A stretch of 64,000 nt of DNA from an uncultured Candidatus Actinomarina sp. (GTDB lineage: Bacteria; Actinomycetota; Acidimicrobiia; Actinomarinales; Actinomarinaceae), in assembly GCA_902615855.1 (NCBI GenBank), contig CACMQN010000002.1:1-64000 (forward strand), written 5' to 3'. The notes under the pieces were generated by a model, which saw only the letters and a list, made by a program, of their open reading frames with translations, made no database searches and was not told the DNA's origin. Both the position numbers and the translations under genes were made by a program. This document shows positions 8,885 to 17,807 of the stretch, one piece after another. Position 1 is the stretch's first letter. The number at the start of each line of letters is the position of its first letter.

Positions 8885-10027
8885 ATGAAAAAAGTACTAA
8901 TAATACACAATTTATATCGCAACTTTGGGGGCGAAGATTCTGCAATCAATGGTGAAGTAGAACTCTTATCTAAAAAATATCATGTAGATAAAATCTTATT
9001 TGATAATAAAAATAGATTAAATTTTTTTGACTTCTTAAATTTTGTTTTTATTTCAAATATTCAATCAAATAGACTTTTAAAAGATAAAATAAATAACTTT
9101 AAGCCAGACTATATTTACATTCACAATTTATGGTTTAAAGGATCATTAGGATTATTGAAAGTAATAAAAAATTATGATATTCCTTTAGTATTAAAAATTC
9201 ATAATTTTAGATATATTTGTGCGAATAGTTTCTTCTGTAAAGCTCATTTGGGTAAGAATAAATTTTGTCCTGCATGTGGTATGAAAAAAACTTTTATATT
9301 TAATAAATACTTTAAAGATTCTTACATTAAATCACTTTTTGTAATTCGATTTTCAAAGAAACTTTACATTACTTTAAAAAATATAAACTCAAACCTATTT
9401 TTATTAACTAAGCACCATAAAGATATCCTGATTGACAGAGGATTTGATAAACAAAAGCTTTTTGTATTACCAAATTTTGTTACTACTTCTACTGATAAAA
9501 ATATAAAGAGATATAAACAATTTTTATATGCTGGAAGGATTTCTGAAGAAAAAGGAGTCGAAGAGTTAATTAAATCTTTTTTATCTCTAAATTTAGAAGA
9601 TTATACATTGAAAATCATAGGCACAGGCCCGAAGCTCGAAATTTTACAAAAAAAATATAATAATAATAATAATTTAAGAATTGTTGGGTTTTTAGATAAT
9701 AAAGAAGTTATAAAGGAAATTCAAAAGTCGATAGCAGTTGTGTCAGCAACTAAGCTATTTGAAGGCCAACCAACTATTTTATGTGAAGCATCTTTAAATA
9801 GTATCCCTGTCATATTTCCGGATACCGGAGGTATAAAAGAGTTTTTACCAAAAAATTATCAATTTCTATTTGAACAATATAACTATAATAATCTTCAAAC
9901 AGTTATGAAAAAAATAATCAATTCTGATATAGAAAAAATAGGAAATGAAAATAAAGAATTTATAACTGGGTTACTTAACAAAGATAATTTATTAAATACT
10001 TTCACAAAAGCTATAAACAATAAATGA
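8885..10027 (+). CDS. GT4 glycosyltransferase
   Basis: 380 residues, GT-B. It begins KKVLIIHNLYRNFGGEDSAI with the glycine-rich acceptor loop, has a Cys cluster YICANSFFCKAHLGKNKFCPACG at about 110-135, then FLYAGRISEEKGVEELI near 218 and FEGQPTILCEASLNSIPVI with Ex7E near 295. The four-Cys insert is also seen in many glycan-cluster GT4 proteins and may bind zinc. It heads a tight run (10024, 10700, 11820, 13189), and its stop overlaps the next start as ATGA. Confidence 0.88.
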   Translation: MKKVLIIHNLYRNFGGEDSAINGEVELLSKKYHVDKILFDNKNRLNFFDFLNFVFISNIQSNRLLKDKINNFKPDYIYIHNLWFKGSLGLLKVIKNYDIPLVLKIHNFRYICANSFFCKAHLGKNKFCPACGMKKTFIFNKYFKDSYIKSLFVIRFSKKLYITLKNINSNLFLLTKHHKDILIDRGFDKQKLFVLPNFVTTSTDKNIKRYKQFLYAGRISEEKGVEELIKSFLSLNLEDYTLKIIGTGPKLEILQKKYNNNNNLRIVGFLDNKEVIKEIQKSIAVVSATKLFEGQPTILCEASLNSIPVIFPDTGGIKEFLPKNYQFLFEQYNYNNLQTVMKKIINSDIEKIGNENKEFITGLLNKDNLLNTFTKAINNK

Positions 10028-10707
10028 AACCTTTAATTTCTGTGATAATGTCTGTTTACAATGACTCTAAAAACATTGGCAATTCAATTGAAAGTATTTT
10101 AAACCAAGATTTCAAGGATTTTGAATTTCTAATCATGGATGATGGATCAACCGATGAAAGTTATGAAATTATTGATATATATTCTAAAGATACAAGAGTA
10201 AAAGTTTTTAAAAATAATGAAAATTTAGGCCTAACAAAGTCACTTAATATATTACTGGAGGCTTCTCAGGGAACTTTTATTGCTAGACAAGACTCAGATG
10301 ATTTAAGCTTAACCACAAGGTTTACAAAGCAACTTCAATTTATGAATGATAAAAACCTAGATTTTTGTGGCTCTAGAGCAATTATAAAAGGCAGCACAAA
10401 AGTAACGCCTAATAGATCTTATTATTTACCTTTAAAACTGACTCTGAAAATAAAAAATCCATTTATTCACGGAAGTTTACTAATCAAAAAGTCAATAATG
10501 AAAGATATAAATAATTATGATGAGAGATTTTTTTACTCTCAGGATTACAAACTTGTAAAAGATATTTTTAATTCTGGATATTCAATGAAAATTATAAGAG
10601 AACCTTTATATGTGCTTAATTTAGAGAATAACATTTCAACAAATCATAAAGACAAACAAGAATATTATGCAGATTGTGTAAGGAAAAATATAATTCCTAA
10701 TGAATAA
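10024..10707 (+). CDS. GT2 glycosyltransferase
   Basis: 227 residues, GT-A family 2. ISVIMSVYNDSKNIGNSIESIL and FLIMDDGSTDESYEII are the UDP-sugar fold, and ARQDSDDLS has the DSDD metal site near residue 90. The C-terminal GSLLIKK and the ED-like YSQDYKLVKDI supply the catalytic base region. It resembles WcaA-type transferases that add a hexose or amino sugar. It overlaps both neighbours by 4-8 bp, so it is translationally coupled within the glycan operon. Confidence 0.88.
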   Translation: MKPLISVIMSVYNDSKNIGNSIESILNQDFKDFEFLIMDDGSTDESYEIIDIYSKDTRVKVFKNNENLGLTKSLNILLEASQGTFIARQDSDDLSLTTRFTKQLQFMNDKNLDFCGSRAIIKGSTKVTPNRSYYLPLKLTLKIKNPFIHGSLLIKKSIMKDINNYDERFFYSQDYKLVKDIFNSGYSMKIIREPLYVLNLENNISTNHKDKQEYYADCVRKNIIPNE

Positions 10708-11839
10708 TTTAAAGATAAGTATAAATGTTCAAAACAAAGAAGGGCCTTGGGGTGGTGGAAATTTATTTATAACTAATCTAAAAAATTATCTTGAATCAAA
10801 GGGTAATAAGGTAATTTTTGATTTATTTGATGGAGACATTGATATCATTTTAATAATTGATCCAAGAATGTTATCTGAAAGTGTTATTTATTCAATTAAA
10901 GATATTCAATTTTATAAAAGAAGGATAAACAGTGAATGTAAGGTCATACATAGAATAAATGAATGTGACGAAAGAAAAGGAACTTCAGGAATCAACAAAT
11001 ACTATATTGAAGCAAACAAAATAGCTGACTACACGGTTTTTGTAAGTGAATGGTTAAAAAATACTTTTATTAAATCAGGATTTTCTTCTAAAAATAATGA
11101 AGTGATTATGTCTGGTTCAGATAGTGAAATATTTAATGATGATGGTAGATTATTTTGGGATGGAACTGAACCTTTAAAAATAGTTACTCATCATTGGGGA
11201 AATGATTTAAATAAAGGTTTTGATATCTATCAATACTTAGATGAGAATATTCAAAAAAAATTTAAAAATAAAATTGAATTTACATATATCGGAAATACAA
11301 ATAATAATATTGAATTTAAGTCCACAAATGTAATTCAACCTAAATCAGGTATAGAGCTAGCGAATTTAATTAAGAAAAATCATATTTACTTAACGGCATC
11401 AATTAATGAGCCTTCAGGAAATCATCATATTGAAGGAGCTCAATGTGGCTTACCAATAATTTATAGAGAAAGTGGGGGAATACCTGAATTTGCTCATGGT
11501 TTTGGAGTCGGGTTTCAAGGAATAGAAGATTTTATAGAAGCTGTAGAAGAAATACAAAAAAATTATGATGATTATTTTCATAAGATGAAAAAGTATCCAT
11601 TTAATTCAAGTTCTATGTCTAGAGATTATTTAGATTTGTTTTATAAAGTCTTATCATCAGATTTCCACACAGAATCATCAAGGAAAGAAACAAATATAAT
11701 ATCAATTTATTTTCAAAATTTTTCTTACTATATCAATAAATTTTTAAATATAATTAATTTATACAATTTTAAGGTTAAAATTAAAAAATATTTGTTAATC
11801 AAATCCCCGATATTTAAAAATGAGAAAAATGTTGTTTGA
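10700..11839 (+). CDS. GT4-like glycosyltransferase
   Basis: 379 residues. The N-terminal KISINVQNKEGPWGGGNLFITNLKNYL is an acceptor-binding glycine loop; HHWGNDLNKGFDIY (near 165) and NEPSGNHHIEGAQCGLPIIYRESGGIPEF (near 235-260) match the donor half, with E..EG in place of the usual Ex7E. The protein is therefore GT-B, but divergent from standard GT4. It lies in the same operon as the genes at 8885 and 10024 and overlaps the polymerase-like gene downstream by 20 bp. Substrate unknown. Confidence 0.75.
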   Translation: MNNLKISINVQNKEGPWGGGNLFITNLKNYLESKGNKVIFDLFDGDIDIILIIDPRMLSESVIYSIKDIQFYKRRINSECKVIHRINECDERKGTSGINKYYIEANKIADYTVFVSEWLKNTFIKSGFSSKNNEVIMSGSDSEIFNDDGRLFWDGTEPLKIVTHHWGNDLNKGFDIYQYLDENIQKKFKNKIEFTYIGNTNNNIEFKSTNVIQPKSGIELANLIKKNHIYLTASINEPSGNHHIEGAQCGLPIIYRESGGIPEFAHGFGVGFQGIEDFIEAVEEIQKNYDDYFHKMKKYPFNSSSMSRDYLDLFYKVLSSDFHTESSRKETNIISIYFQNFSYYINKFLNIINLYNFKVKIKKYLLIKSPIFKNEKNVV

Positions 11840-13196
11840 AAATAAAGTTGGAAAAATTATTTCTACACTATATTTTATAAATCTTTTTCTTTATTTACTT
11901 TTTGGTCGTCCATACAGTGGTTTATATATTTCTACCTTCCGGTTAGGAGAGTTAATAATCGGATTTTTTTTAATACTAAATTTATTGATCCTTTTCCTGC
12001 CAACTAGGTATTTAAAAACAAATATAAACTTTGATAACAAGATACTTTATCTTTATAAGTTAATAATATTATCTTTTTTTATTATTTTATTTATCAATGA
12101 TGGAAGCCTCACAAATCTTTATTCATTTAAATCAAGTTCATACATATGGATGACAGGAGCATTAATTTTTTCTGGTTTTTTAGTAGAAAATATATTTAAG
12201 AAAAAAAATATTTTTGTTTTGGTAATGTTTTATCTCGTCTACCAATTTAGTACTATTCATTATCCTGTATCAATTATCAACTTTTTTGAAACATACTCTG
12301 ATAAATTTGATTTTCAAAAAGGTTCTGACCTTCTAATTATTTATGTTGTTTCAATTCTATTCATACAAAGAAATCTAAAAAACAAGTTTACTTCATTTTC
12401 TATTTTTCTGGCTTCAAGTGCTATTTTGCTTCCCTTGTTTCTGTATAAAAGTAAAGGTGCATTTTTGCCAGCGATCTTATTTATACTTTATTACCTTTAC
12501 TTGTCTAGAAATATTATTACTAAAGATTTAATTAAAACATTGGGAATTTCCTTAGTATCTCTGATTCTATTTATTGTTTCTACCTTTGAAGTTTATGGGA
12601 ATTTAAACTTTAAAAAAATGGGTATGGATGGTTATAGCTCTACAGAAGAACTTACTCAATTGTTTACAATCAATGAACTTGATAAAGGGCTAACTGCTAT
12701 AACTTCAGAAAAAAATACCGATAAATTTTTTCTTTCATTTTTTATTATGGATGGAAGACTTTATTCCAGAGAAATGATGGCAAATTGGAGATTAGAAATC
12801 TGGCAAGATATATTGAGAGATCTTAATAACGATAATAGATTCTTAAGAGGTTTTGGATATAATGAAATAATTCCTGCAATGGATTTAGTACACAGAAGAG
12901 GAACTGATGGAACTAATGAAAATCCTCACAACTTTATATTTTATATTTTAGCTCGTGGTGGCATCATACAACTACTTTTATTTGCAGCTTTTTATATCCA
13001 GTTATTACTTTTTTATTACAGAAAGTACAAGAATTTAAATATTTTGATTTATTTTATACCAATCCTTACAACATCTTTGTTTGACGCAAGCATGGAAAGT
13101 ATTAGATTTCCATTAATTTTTTATTCTTTTTTAAGTTATTTTATGATGTATAGTGTCTTTGGAGAGAACTTATTAATGGCAGATAAAAATGAGTAG
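11820..13196 (+). CDS. O-antigen polymerase/ligase-like membrane protein (Wzy/WaaL type)
   Basis: 458 residues with about ten to twelve hydrophobic segments and a large polar loop near 255-375. That loop ends GRLYSREMMANWRLEIWQDIL...GFGYNEI...HRRGTDGTNENPHNFIFYILARGG. The NPHNFIFYILARGG segment is the hallmark of the Wzy_C / O-antigen ligase superfamily, whose conserved His sits in the periplasmic loop. It probably polymerises lipid-linked repeat units or joins the glycan to its anchor. It overlaps both neighbours (20 bp and 8 bp) in the operon. Polymerase and ligase cannot be told apart by sequence. Confidence 0.82.
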   Translation: MRKMLFENKVGKIISTLYFINLFLYLLFGRPYSGLYISTFRLGELIIGFFLILNLLILFLPTRYLKTNINFDNKILYLYKLIILSFFIILFINDGSLTNLYSFKSSSYIWMTGALIFSGFLVENIFKKKNIFVLVMFYLVYQFSTIHYPVSIINFFETYSDKFDFQKGSDLLIIYVVSILFIQRNLKNKFTSFSIFLASSAILLPLFLYKSKGAFLPAILFILYYLYLSRNIITKDLIKTLGISLVSLILFIVSTFEVYGNLNFKKMGMDGYSSTEELTQLFTINELDKGLTAITSEKNTDKFFLSFFIMDGRLYSREMMANWRLEIWQDILRDLNNDNRFLRGFGYNEIIPAMDLVHRRGTDGTNENPHNFIFYILARGGIIQLLLFAAFYIQLLLFYYRKYKNLNILIYFIPILTTSLFDASMESIRFPLIFYSFLSYFMMYSVFGENLLMADKNE

Positions 13197-14229
13197 TAGC
13201 AAAATTGCTTTAATAACTGGTATTACTGGTCAAGACGGATACTATCTATCAAAACTTTTGCTTGAAAAAAATTACATTGTTCATGGGACTGTAAGAAGAT
13301 CATCAAATATTAATACTGACAGGATCGATCCCTTGATAGCAGAATACTCTCCTAAAGGTATGTTGATTTTACATTACTCCGATTTGTTAGATTCTTCATC
13401 GTTGTCATCCCTAGTGAACTTAATTCAGCCAGATGAAGTCTATAACTTAGCTGCTCAATCTCATGTAAATGTTTCCTTCAAAAATCCAATTTTTACTACC
13501 CAAGTTGGAACTTTAGGTGCTTTATCATTAATGGAGGCAATAAGATACTCTGAAAAGAGAATAAAATTCTATCAAGCCTCATCATCTGAAATGTTTGGAG
13601 GAAAAGAAAGAATTATGTTAGATGAAAATTCTCCTCTTATTCCAAAGAGTCCTTATGCTGCATCAAAAATTTTTGCTCATCATATGTCTCAAATATACAG
13701 AGATTCATACGATTTATTTTTTACAAATGGAATACTATTTAATCATGAATCTCCATATAGAGGCGAAACGTTTGTTACTAGAAAAATTACAAAGGCAATT
13801 GGTAGAATTCAGCATGGAATTCAATCTAAATTAACGTTAGGTAATTTAGATGCAAGTAGGGACTGGGGTTTTGCAGGAGATTATGTTGAAGGTATGTATT
13901 TAATGATGCAACACGAAACACCCGAAGATTGGGTTCTGGCTACAGGAGAAACTCATACTGTAAAAGAATTTCTTGAAATTGCATTTAATTCTGTAAATTT
14001 GAACTGGGAGGACTATGTTGAATCATCAGAAAAATATTTTAGACCAAATGAGGTTGATTATCTCTTGGGAGATTCATCAAAAGCAAGGAAAAAATTAAAT
14101 TGGGAACCAAAGATAAGTTTTCAAGAATTAGTTAAGTTAATGGTTGATCATGACATGAAAGAAGCGGAAAGAGAAAAAGTTCTAATTGATAATAATTTAA
14201 TAAAACCTACATGGGAAAACCCAATTTAA
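13189..14229 (+). CDS. gmd: GDP-mannose 4,6-dehydratase
   Basis: 346 residues, the usual Gmd length. ALITGITGQDGYYLSKLL is the NADP-binding motif, HGTVRRSSNINTDRID the Arg-rich adenosine-phosphate site, SSSEMFGG the Ser/Glu catalytic pair, and SPYAASK the YxxxK. LFNHESPYRGETFVTRKIT and LGNLDASRDWGFAGDYVEGM bind GDP-mannose. It converts GDP-mannose to GDP-4-keto-6-deoxymannose. The convergent neighbour is the next enzyme for GDP-L-fucose; the two stops overlap as TTAA at 14226-14229. Confidence 0.95.
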   Translation: MSSSKIALITGITGQDGYYLSKLLLEKNYIVHGTVRRSSNINTDRIDPLIAEYSPKGMLILHYSDLLDSSSLSSLVNLIQPDEVYNLAAQSHVNVSFKNPIFTTQVGTLGALSLMEAIRYSEKRIKFYQASSSEMFGGKERIMLDENSPLIPKSPYAASKIFAHHMSQIYRDSYDLFFTNGILFNHESPYRGETFVTRKITKAIGRIQHGIQSKLTLGNLDASRDWGFAGDYVEGMYLMMQHETPEDWVLATGETHTVKEFLEIAFNSVNLNWEDYVESSEKYFRPNEVDYLLGDSSKARKKLNWEPKISFQELVKLMVDHDMKEAEREKVLIDNNLIKPTWENPI

Positions 14230-15155
14230 CTTAAGCTACTTAAAAACCACTCATAACTTTTGTTAAGACCCTCATTTAAAGTAGTTTTTGGTTCCCAACC
14301 TAAAGAACTTAAGTAACTACTGTCTAAAAGTTTTCTTGGATTACCGTCAGGTTTTGACTCATCAAAAACTAATTCACCTTCAAATTCGATTAATTCTTGA
14401 ATTAATTGAGCTAGTTCTTTAATACTAATTTCTTCACTACTTCCTACGTTTATAACATTTTTATCGATATCTTTATCAATTAGAAACTCAATCGCAAGTG
14501 AAAGATCATCTACATATAAAAACTCTCTTAATGGTTTTCCGGTACCCCAAATCTCAAATTCTTTTTTCTTTAAAATTTTTGCATCATGCATTCGTCTAAT
14601 CAACCCAGGAATAACATGAGAATCTAACTCAGAAAAATTATCATTCGGACCATAAAGATTTGTTGGCATTAGATTGTATATTCTATGATTAAATTGCTTT
14701 GACATCGCATCTGCAAGTTCTATTGCACTTAGTTTTGCAACAGCATACGGGGAATTAGTTGGTTCGAGCTTTCCTGAAAAAATTGAATCTTCGTTTATTG
14801 GATTTTCTGCATTTAGAGGATAAATGCAGCTACTACCTAAATTAATAATTTGTACATTTGGATAATCAATAAGCGATTCTAAAATATTCATATTTATTTT
14901 TAAATTTTCCAAGAGAAATTCAGACCTATAAGTGTTGTTTGCAAGAATCCCACCGACTTTTGCAGCTGCAATTATTACAACATCTGGTTTTGAATTTTCG
15001 ATTTTTTGTTTAGTTTCTTGGTAATTAAACAAATTAGTATCGTTTCTTGTTGATGCTATAACTTTTGAAATCTTTGGAGACTTAGATAGTATTCTTACAC
15101 ATGATGAGCCTACTAATCCATTTGAACCAAAAACTAAAACATTATTTTTTGTCAT
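14226..15155 (-). CDS. fcl: GDP-L-fucose synthase
   Basis: 309 residues, matching Fcl/WcaG. VFGSNGLVGSSCVRIL is the NADP motif, AAAKVGGILANNTYRSEFL the characteristic AAKVGGI.AN segment, LGSSCIYP the catalytic Ser/Cys stretch, SPYAVAK the YxxxK, and LMPTNLYGPNDNF plus WGTGKPLREFLYVDDL close the active site. It epimerises and reduces GDP-4-keto-6-deoxymannose to GDP-L-fucose. It faces gmd convergently instead of sharing an operon with it, which is unusual. A TATTAT box is 8 bp before the ATG. Confidence 0.93.
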   Translation of the reverse strand: MTKNNVLVFGSNGLVGSSCVRILSKSPKISKVIASTRNDTNLFNYQETKQKIENSKPDVVIIAAAKVGGILANNTYRSEFLLENLKINMNILESLIDYPNVQIINLGSSCIYPLNAENPINEDSIFSGKLEPTNSPYAVAKLSAIELADAMSKQFNHRIYNLMPTNLYGPNDNFSELDSHVIPGLIRRMHDAKILKKKEFEIWGTGKPLREFLYVDDLSLAIEFLIDKDIDKNVINVGSSEEISIKELAQLIQELIEFEGELVFDESKPDGNPRKLLDSSYLSSLGWEPKTTLNEGLNKSYEWFLSSLS

Positions 15156-15224
15156 TAATTGAAATAATACGATATATTGTAAATTATTTCCTTTGTTATT
15201 TTTTAAATTACTATTATTGAGTTA

Positions 15225-17027
15225 ATGTGTGGATTTATAGGTTATATTTCAGAAGACCCTATTACTTTTGCTAATTTAAAAAAAGCTAACGACCATATCA
15301 TTTGTCGAGGTCCAGACAAGAATATCTTTTTTAATAATGAAAATAAAAAATTTAAAAATAATATAAATAAATATTTTCATTTTGAATTTAATAGATTATC
15401 AATTATTGATCTTTCAGAGGAAGCTGACCAACCAATGCATTCAAAAGAATATGACAATATTCTTATGTTCAATGGGGAAATATATAATCATCAAGAATTA
15501 AGAAAAGAATTAGAGTCTGGTGGGGTCCGCTTTAATACAGACCATTCTGATACTGAAGTTATATTAAATGGAATTTCTAAACAGGGTTTAAGCTTTATTG
15601 AAAAATTAAATGGTCAGTTTGCAATATTTTTTCTTGATAATAAAGAAAATAAAGCATATTTGATTAGAGACAGATTAGGGCAAAAACCTCTATATTATTC
15701 ATTGGATAACAACAATTTAATATTTTCATCAAATTTTTTATCGATTAGTACTGTATTAAAAAATAAAAACATAAACTTCAACTCCTTAAACGATTATTTA
15801 AATGTTGGAGTCATACCTGGTAAAAATACATTGATCAAAGAAATATCAGAGGTAATGCCTTCACAAATAATTGAGCTAGATTTGAATGAATTAAAAATTT
15901 TAAATATTCATAAATACTGGGAAATTGATAAACAAAATGGTTCATCTGACTTTAATAAAGAAGAATTTTTTTCATTGTTTAATGATTCAGTAGAGATTAG
16001 GCAAATTGCGGATGTTCCAATTGCTTATTTTTTATCAGGAGGAGTCGACTCAACTTCAATTCTTCAAAGTGCTTTTGAAACAAGTAATGAAAAAATAAAT
16101 ACTTTTTCGGTTACCCATGAAAACAATAAATATGATGAATCTACTTGGTCAAATATGGCATCCAATACTTTTAAAACAAACCACAATACAGAAACAATCA
16201 CAAATGATATTGATATAGGCACGATTAATGACTCCTTAGATTCATTGGACCAACCTTATTTTGACCCATCAGTAGTTCCTTCTTATGTTTTATCAAACTT
16301 GATATCAAGACATTATAAAGTAGCAATTTCTGGAGATGGAGGTGATGAGTTACTTTGCGGATATGATCGTATAATAAAATCTCAAAACATCAAAAATAGA
16401 ACCAAACTAGCAGATTTTTTATTTTATCTTTATCCATCTTTTTTAGGGACAGGAAATAAAATTCTTAGACATAGTAAAGATATATCAAAGTCATATTGGT
16501 CTTTTCATGAAGATAAAAAATTAATGAACTTATTAAATTTAGTACCTAACAATTCATTTAGGGATGAATATATTGACTACGATAAAAATCCAACACTTAA
16601 GGATTTAATGAAAACTGATTATAAATTCTTTTTGTCAGAAATGATGCTTTTCAAAGTTGATAGAACTTCAATGGCAAACTCACTTGAGGTCAGGTCTCCA
16701 TTTTTGGATTACAGATTAATTGAATATGTATTAAATTCGAATCTAAGTTTTATTGATTTTGAATATCCAAAAAAAATTATGAAAGATTATCTAGCCCATT
16801 ATTTTGATAACAGTTTTCTTAATAGAAAAAAACAAGGATTTGTATTTAATGTTGAAGATTGGGTTTATGATAACATTAGCTACTTAGACAGTGAGTTAGG
16901 TGATTCTATAATTACTTCTGAATTTAATAAAAATATACTTAAAAGCCTATCATTAAATAAAACAAGAATTAATGGAATTAGAATTTGGAAACTTTTTGTA
17001 CTTTCAAAATTTATGAAAAGAATATAA
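15225..17027 (+). CDS. asnB: Asparagine synthase (glutamine-hydrolysing)
   Basis: 600 residues. After removal of Met, Cys2 of MCGFIGYI is the class II glutaminase nucleophile; RGPD near 28 and FNGEIYNHQELR near 85 complete the domain. FLSGGVDSTS near 266-275 is the ATP-pyrophosphatase loop of the synthetase half, and ISGDGGDELLCGYDR near 375 is conserved. It uses Gln, ATP and Asp. Copies in glycan clusters often amidate uronic acids or precursors, so a sugar-amidation role is as likely as housekeeping. The next gene starts right after its stop. A TATTAT -10 box ends 7 bp before ATG 15225. Confidence 0.9.
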   Translation: MCGFIGYISEDPITFANLKKANDHIICRGPDKNIFFNNENKKFKNNINKYFHFEFNRLSIIDLSEEADQPMHSKEYDNILMFNGEIYNHQELRKELESGGVRFNTDHSDTEVILNGISKQGLSFIEKLNGQFAIFFLDNKENKAYLIRDRLGQKPLYYSLDNNNLIFSSNFLSISTVLKNKNINFNSLNDYLNVGVIPGKNTLIKEISEVMPSQIIELDLNELKILNIHKYWEIDKQNGSSDFNKEEFFSLFNDSVEIRQIADVPIAYFLSGGVDSTSILQSAFETSNEKINTFSVTHENNKYDESTWSNMASNTFKTNHNTETITNDIDIGTINDSLDSLDQPYFDPSVVPSYVLSNLISRHYKVAISGDGGDELLCGYDRIIKSQNIKNRTKLADFLFYLYPSFLGTGNKILRHSKDISKSYWSFHEDKKLMNLLNLVPNNSFRDEYIDYDKNPTLKDLMKTDYKFFLSEMMLFKVDRTSMANSLEVRSPFLDYRLIEYVLNSNLSFIDFEYPKKIMKDYLAHYFDNSFLNRKKQGFVFNVEDWVYDNISYLDSELGDSIITSEFNKNILKSLSLNKTRINGIRIWKLFVLSKFMKRI

Positions 17028-17801
17028 ATGATAAAAAATAAAATTCAAAAAATAATAAGACATATCAATATTTTTTTGAATAAAAAAAAATTCCCAAATC
17101 AAATAGTTGTTTATTTCCACGACACTCAACAAATTGAAATTGACGCAATTCAAGATATTATTCTTTTTTTTAAAAATATAGATTATGAATTTGTTACGAT
17201 ATCTGAAATATCTAAAAATCTTGGTACTGAAAAGAAATTGTTTACTTTTACTTTTGACGACGGTTTTAAAAGTTGGAAAAATCTAATTCCAATATTTGAT
17301 AAATACAAGGTAGAAGCAACTTTTTTTTTAAATTCAGTTTTCTTGACAGATGAGGGTAATGATATGTTTATTAATAATATTGGTTTGGATGATAAGGATA
17401 AAATAATTAATGTAGATATTATTAATGATTTAATTAAAAATGATCATGAAATTGGGGCTCATACACATTCACATTTTAAATTATCAAATTTAAATTTTGA
17501 AGATTTTAAGGACGAGATACAAAAGAATTTGGATATTTTAAGACAATTTTCTGAGAATATAAATAGCTTTGCAATTCCATTTGGTATGAGAAGATATTTA
17601 AAAAATGAACAAATTGGATATCTAGAAAACAATTTTAAAACCATTTGTTACGGTGAAGCAGGTATGTTATTTGATCAAGATCATAAAAATATTCAGAGGT
17701 ATCCATGGCAAATAGAACTAACTTTTTATCAGAATTTAATAAACTTAAGTACAGATACAAATTTATTTAATAAATTAACAAAAAGAAGTGGTCTTGGATA
17801 A
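17028..17801 (+). CDS. Polysaccharide deacetylase (NodB domain)
   Basis: 257 residues. FTFDDGFKSW (near 73) is motif 1 of carbohydrate esterase family 4 with the catalytic Asp and metal Asp, and HEIGAHTHSHFKLS (near 142) is motif 2 with both zinc His residues; FAIPFGMRRYL is the later Arg/Pro motif. It removes N-acetyl groups from a glycan. No signal peptide is apparent, although a short basic start (IKNKIQKIIRHINIFLNKKK) precedes the domain, so it may act on lipid-linked precursors inside the cell. It starts directly behind asnB and is probably co-transcribed with it. Confidence 0.88.
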   Translation: MIKNKIQKIIRHINIFLNKKKFPNQIVVYFHDTQQIEIDAIQDIILFFKNIDYEFVTISEISKNLGTEKKLFTFTFDDGFKSWKNLIPIFDKYKVEATFFLNSVFLTDEGNDMFINNIGLDDKDKIINVDIINDLIKNDHEIGAHTHSHFKLSNLNFEDFKDEIQKNLDILRQFSENINSFAIPFGMRRYLKNEQIGYLENNFKTICYGEAGMLFDQDHKNIQRYPWQIELTFYQNLINLSTDTNLFNKLTKRSGLG

Positions 17802-17807
17802 ATTTTT

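Noticed and set aside
10700-13196. Frameshift in the overlapping 11820 gene
   Set aside because: Both frames give full, coherent proteins; the 20-bp overlap is typical of operon coupling.
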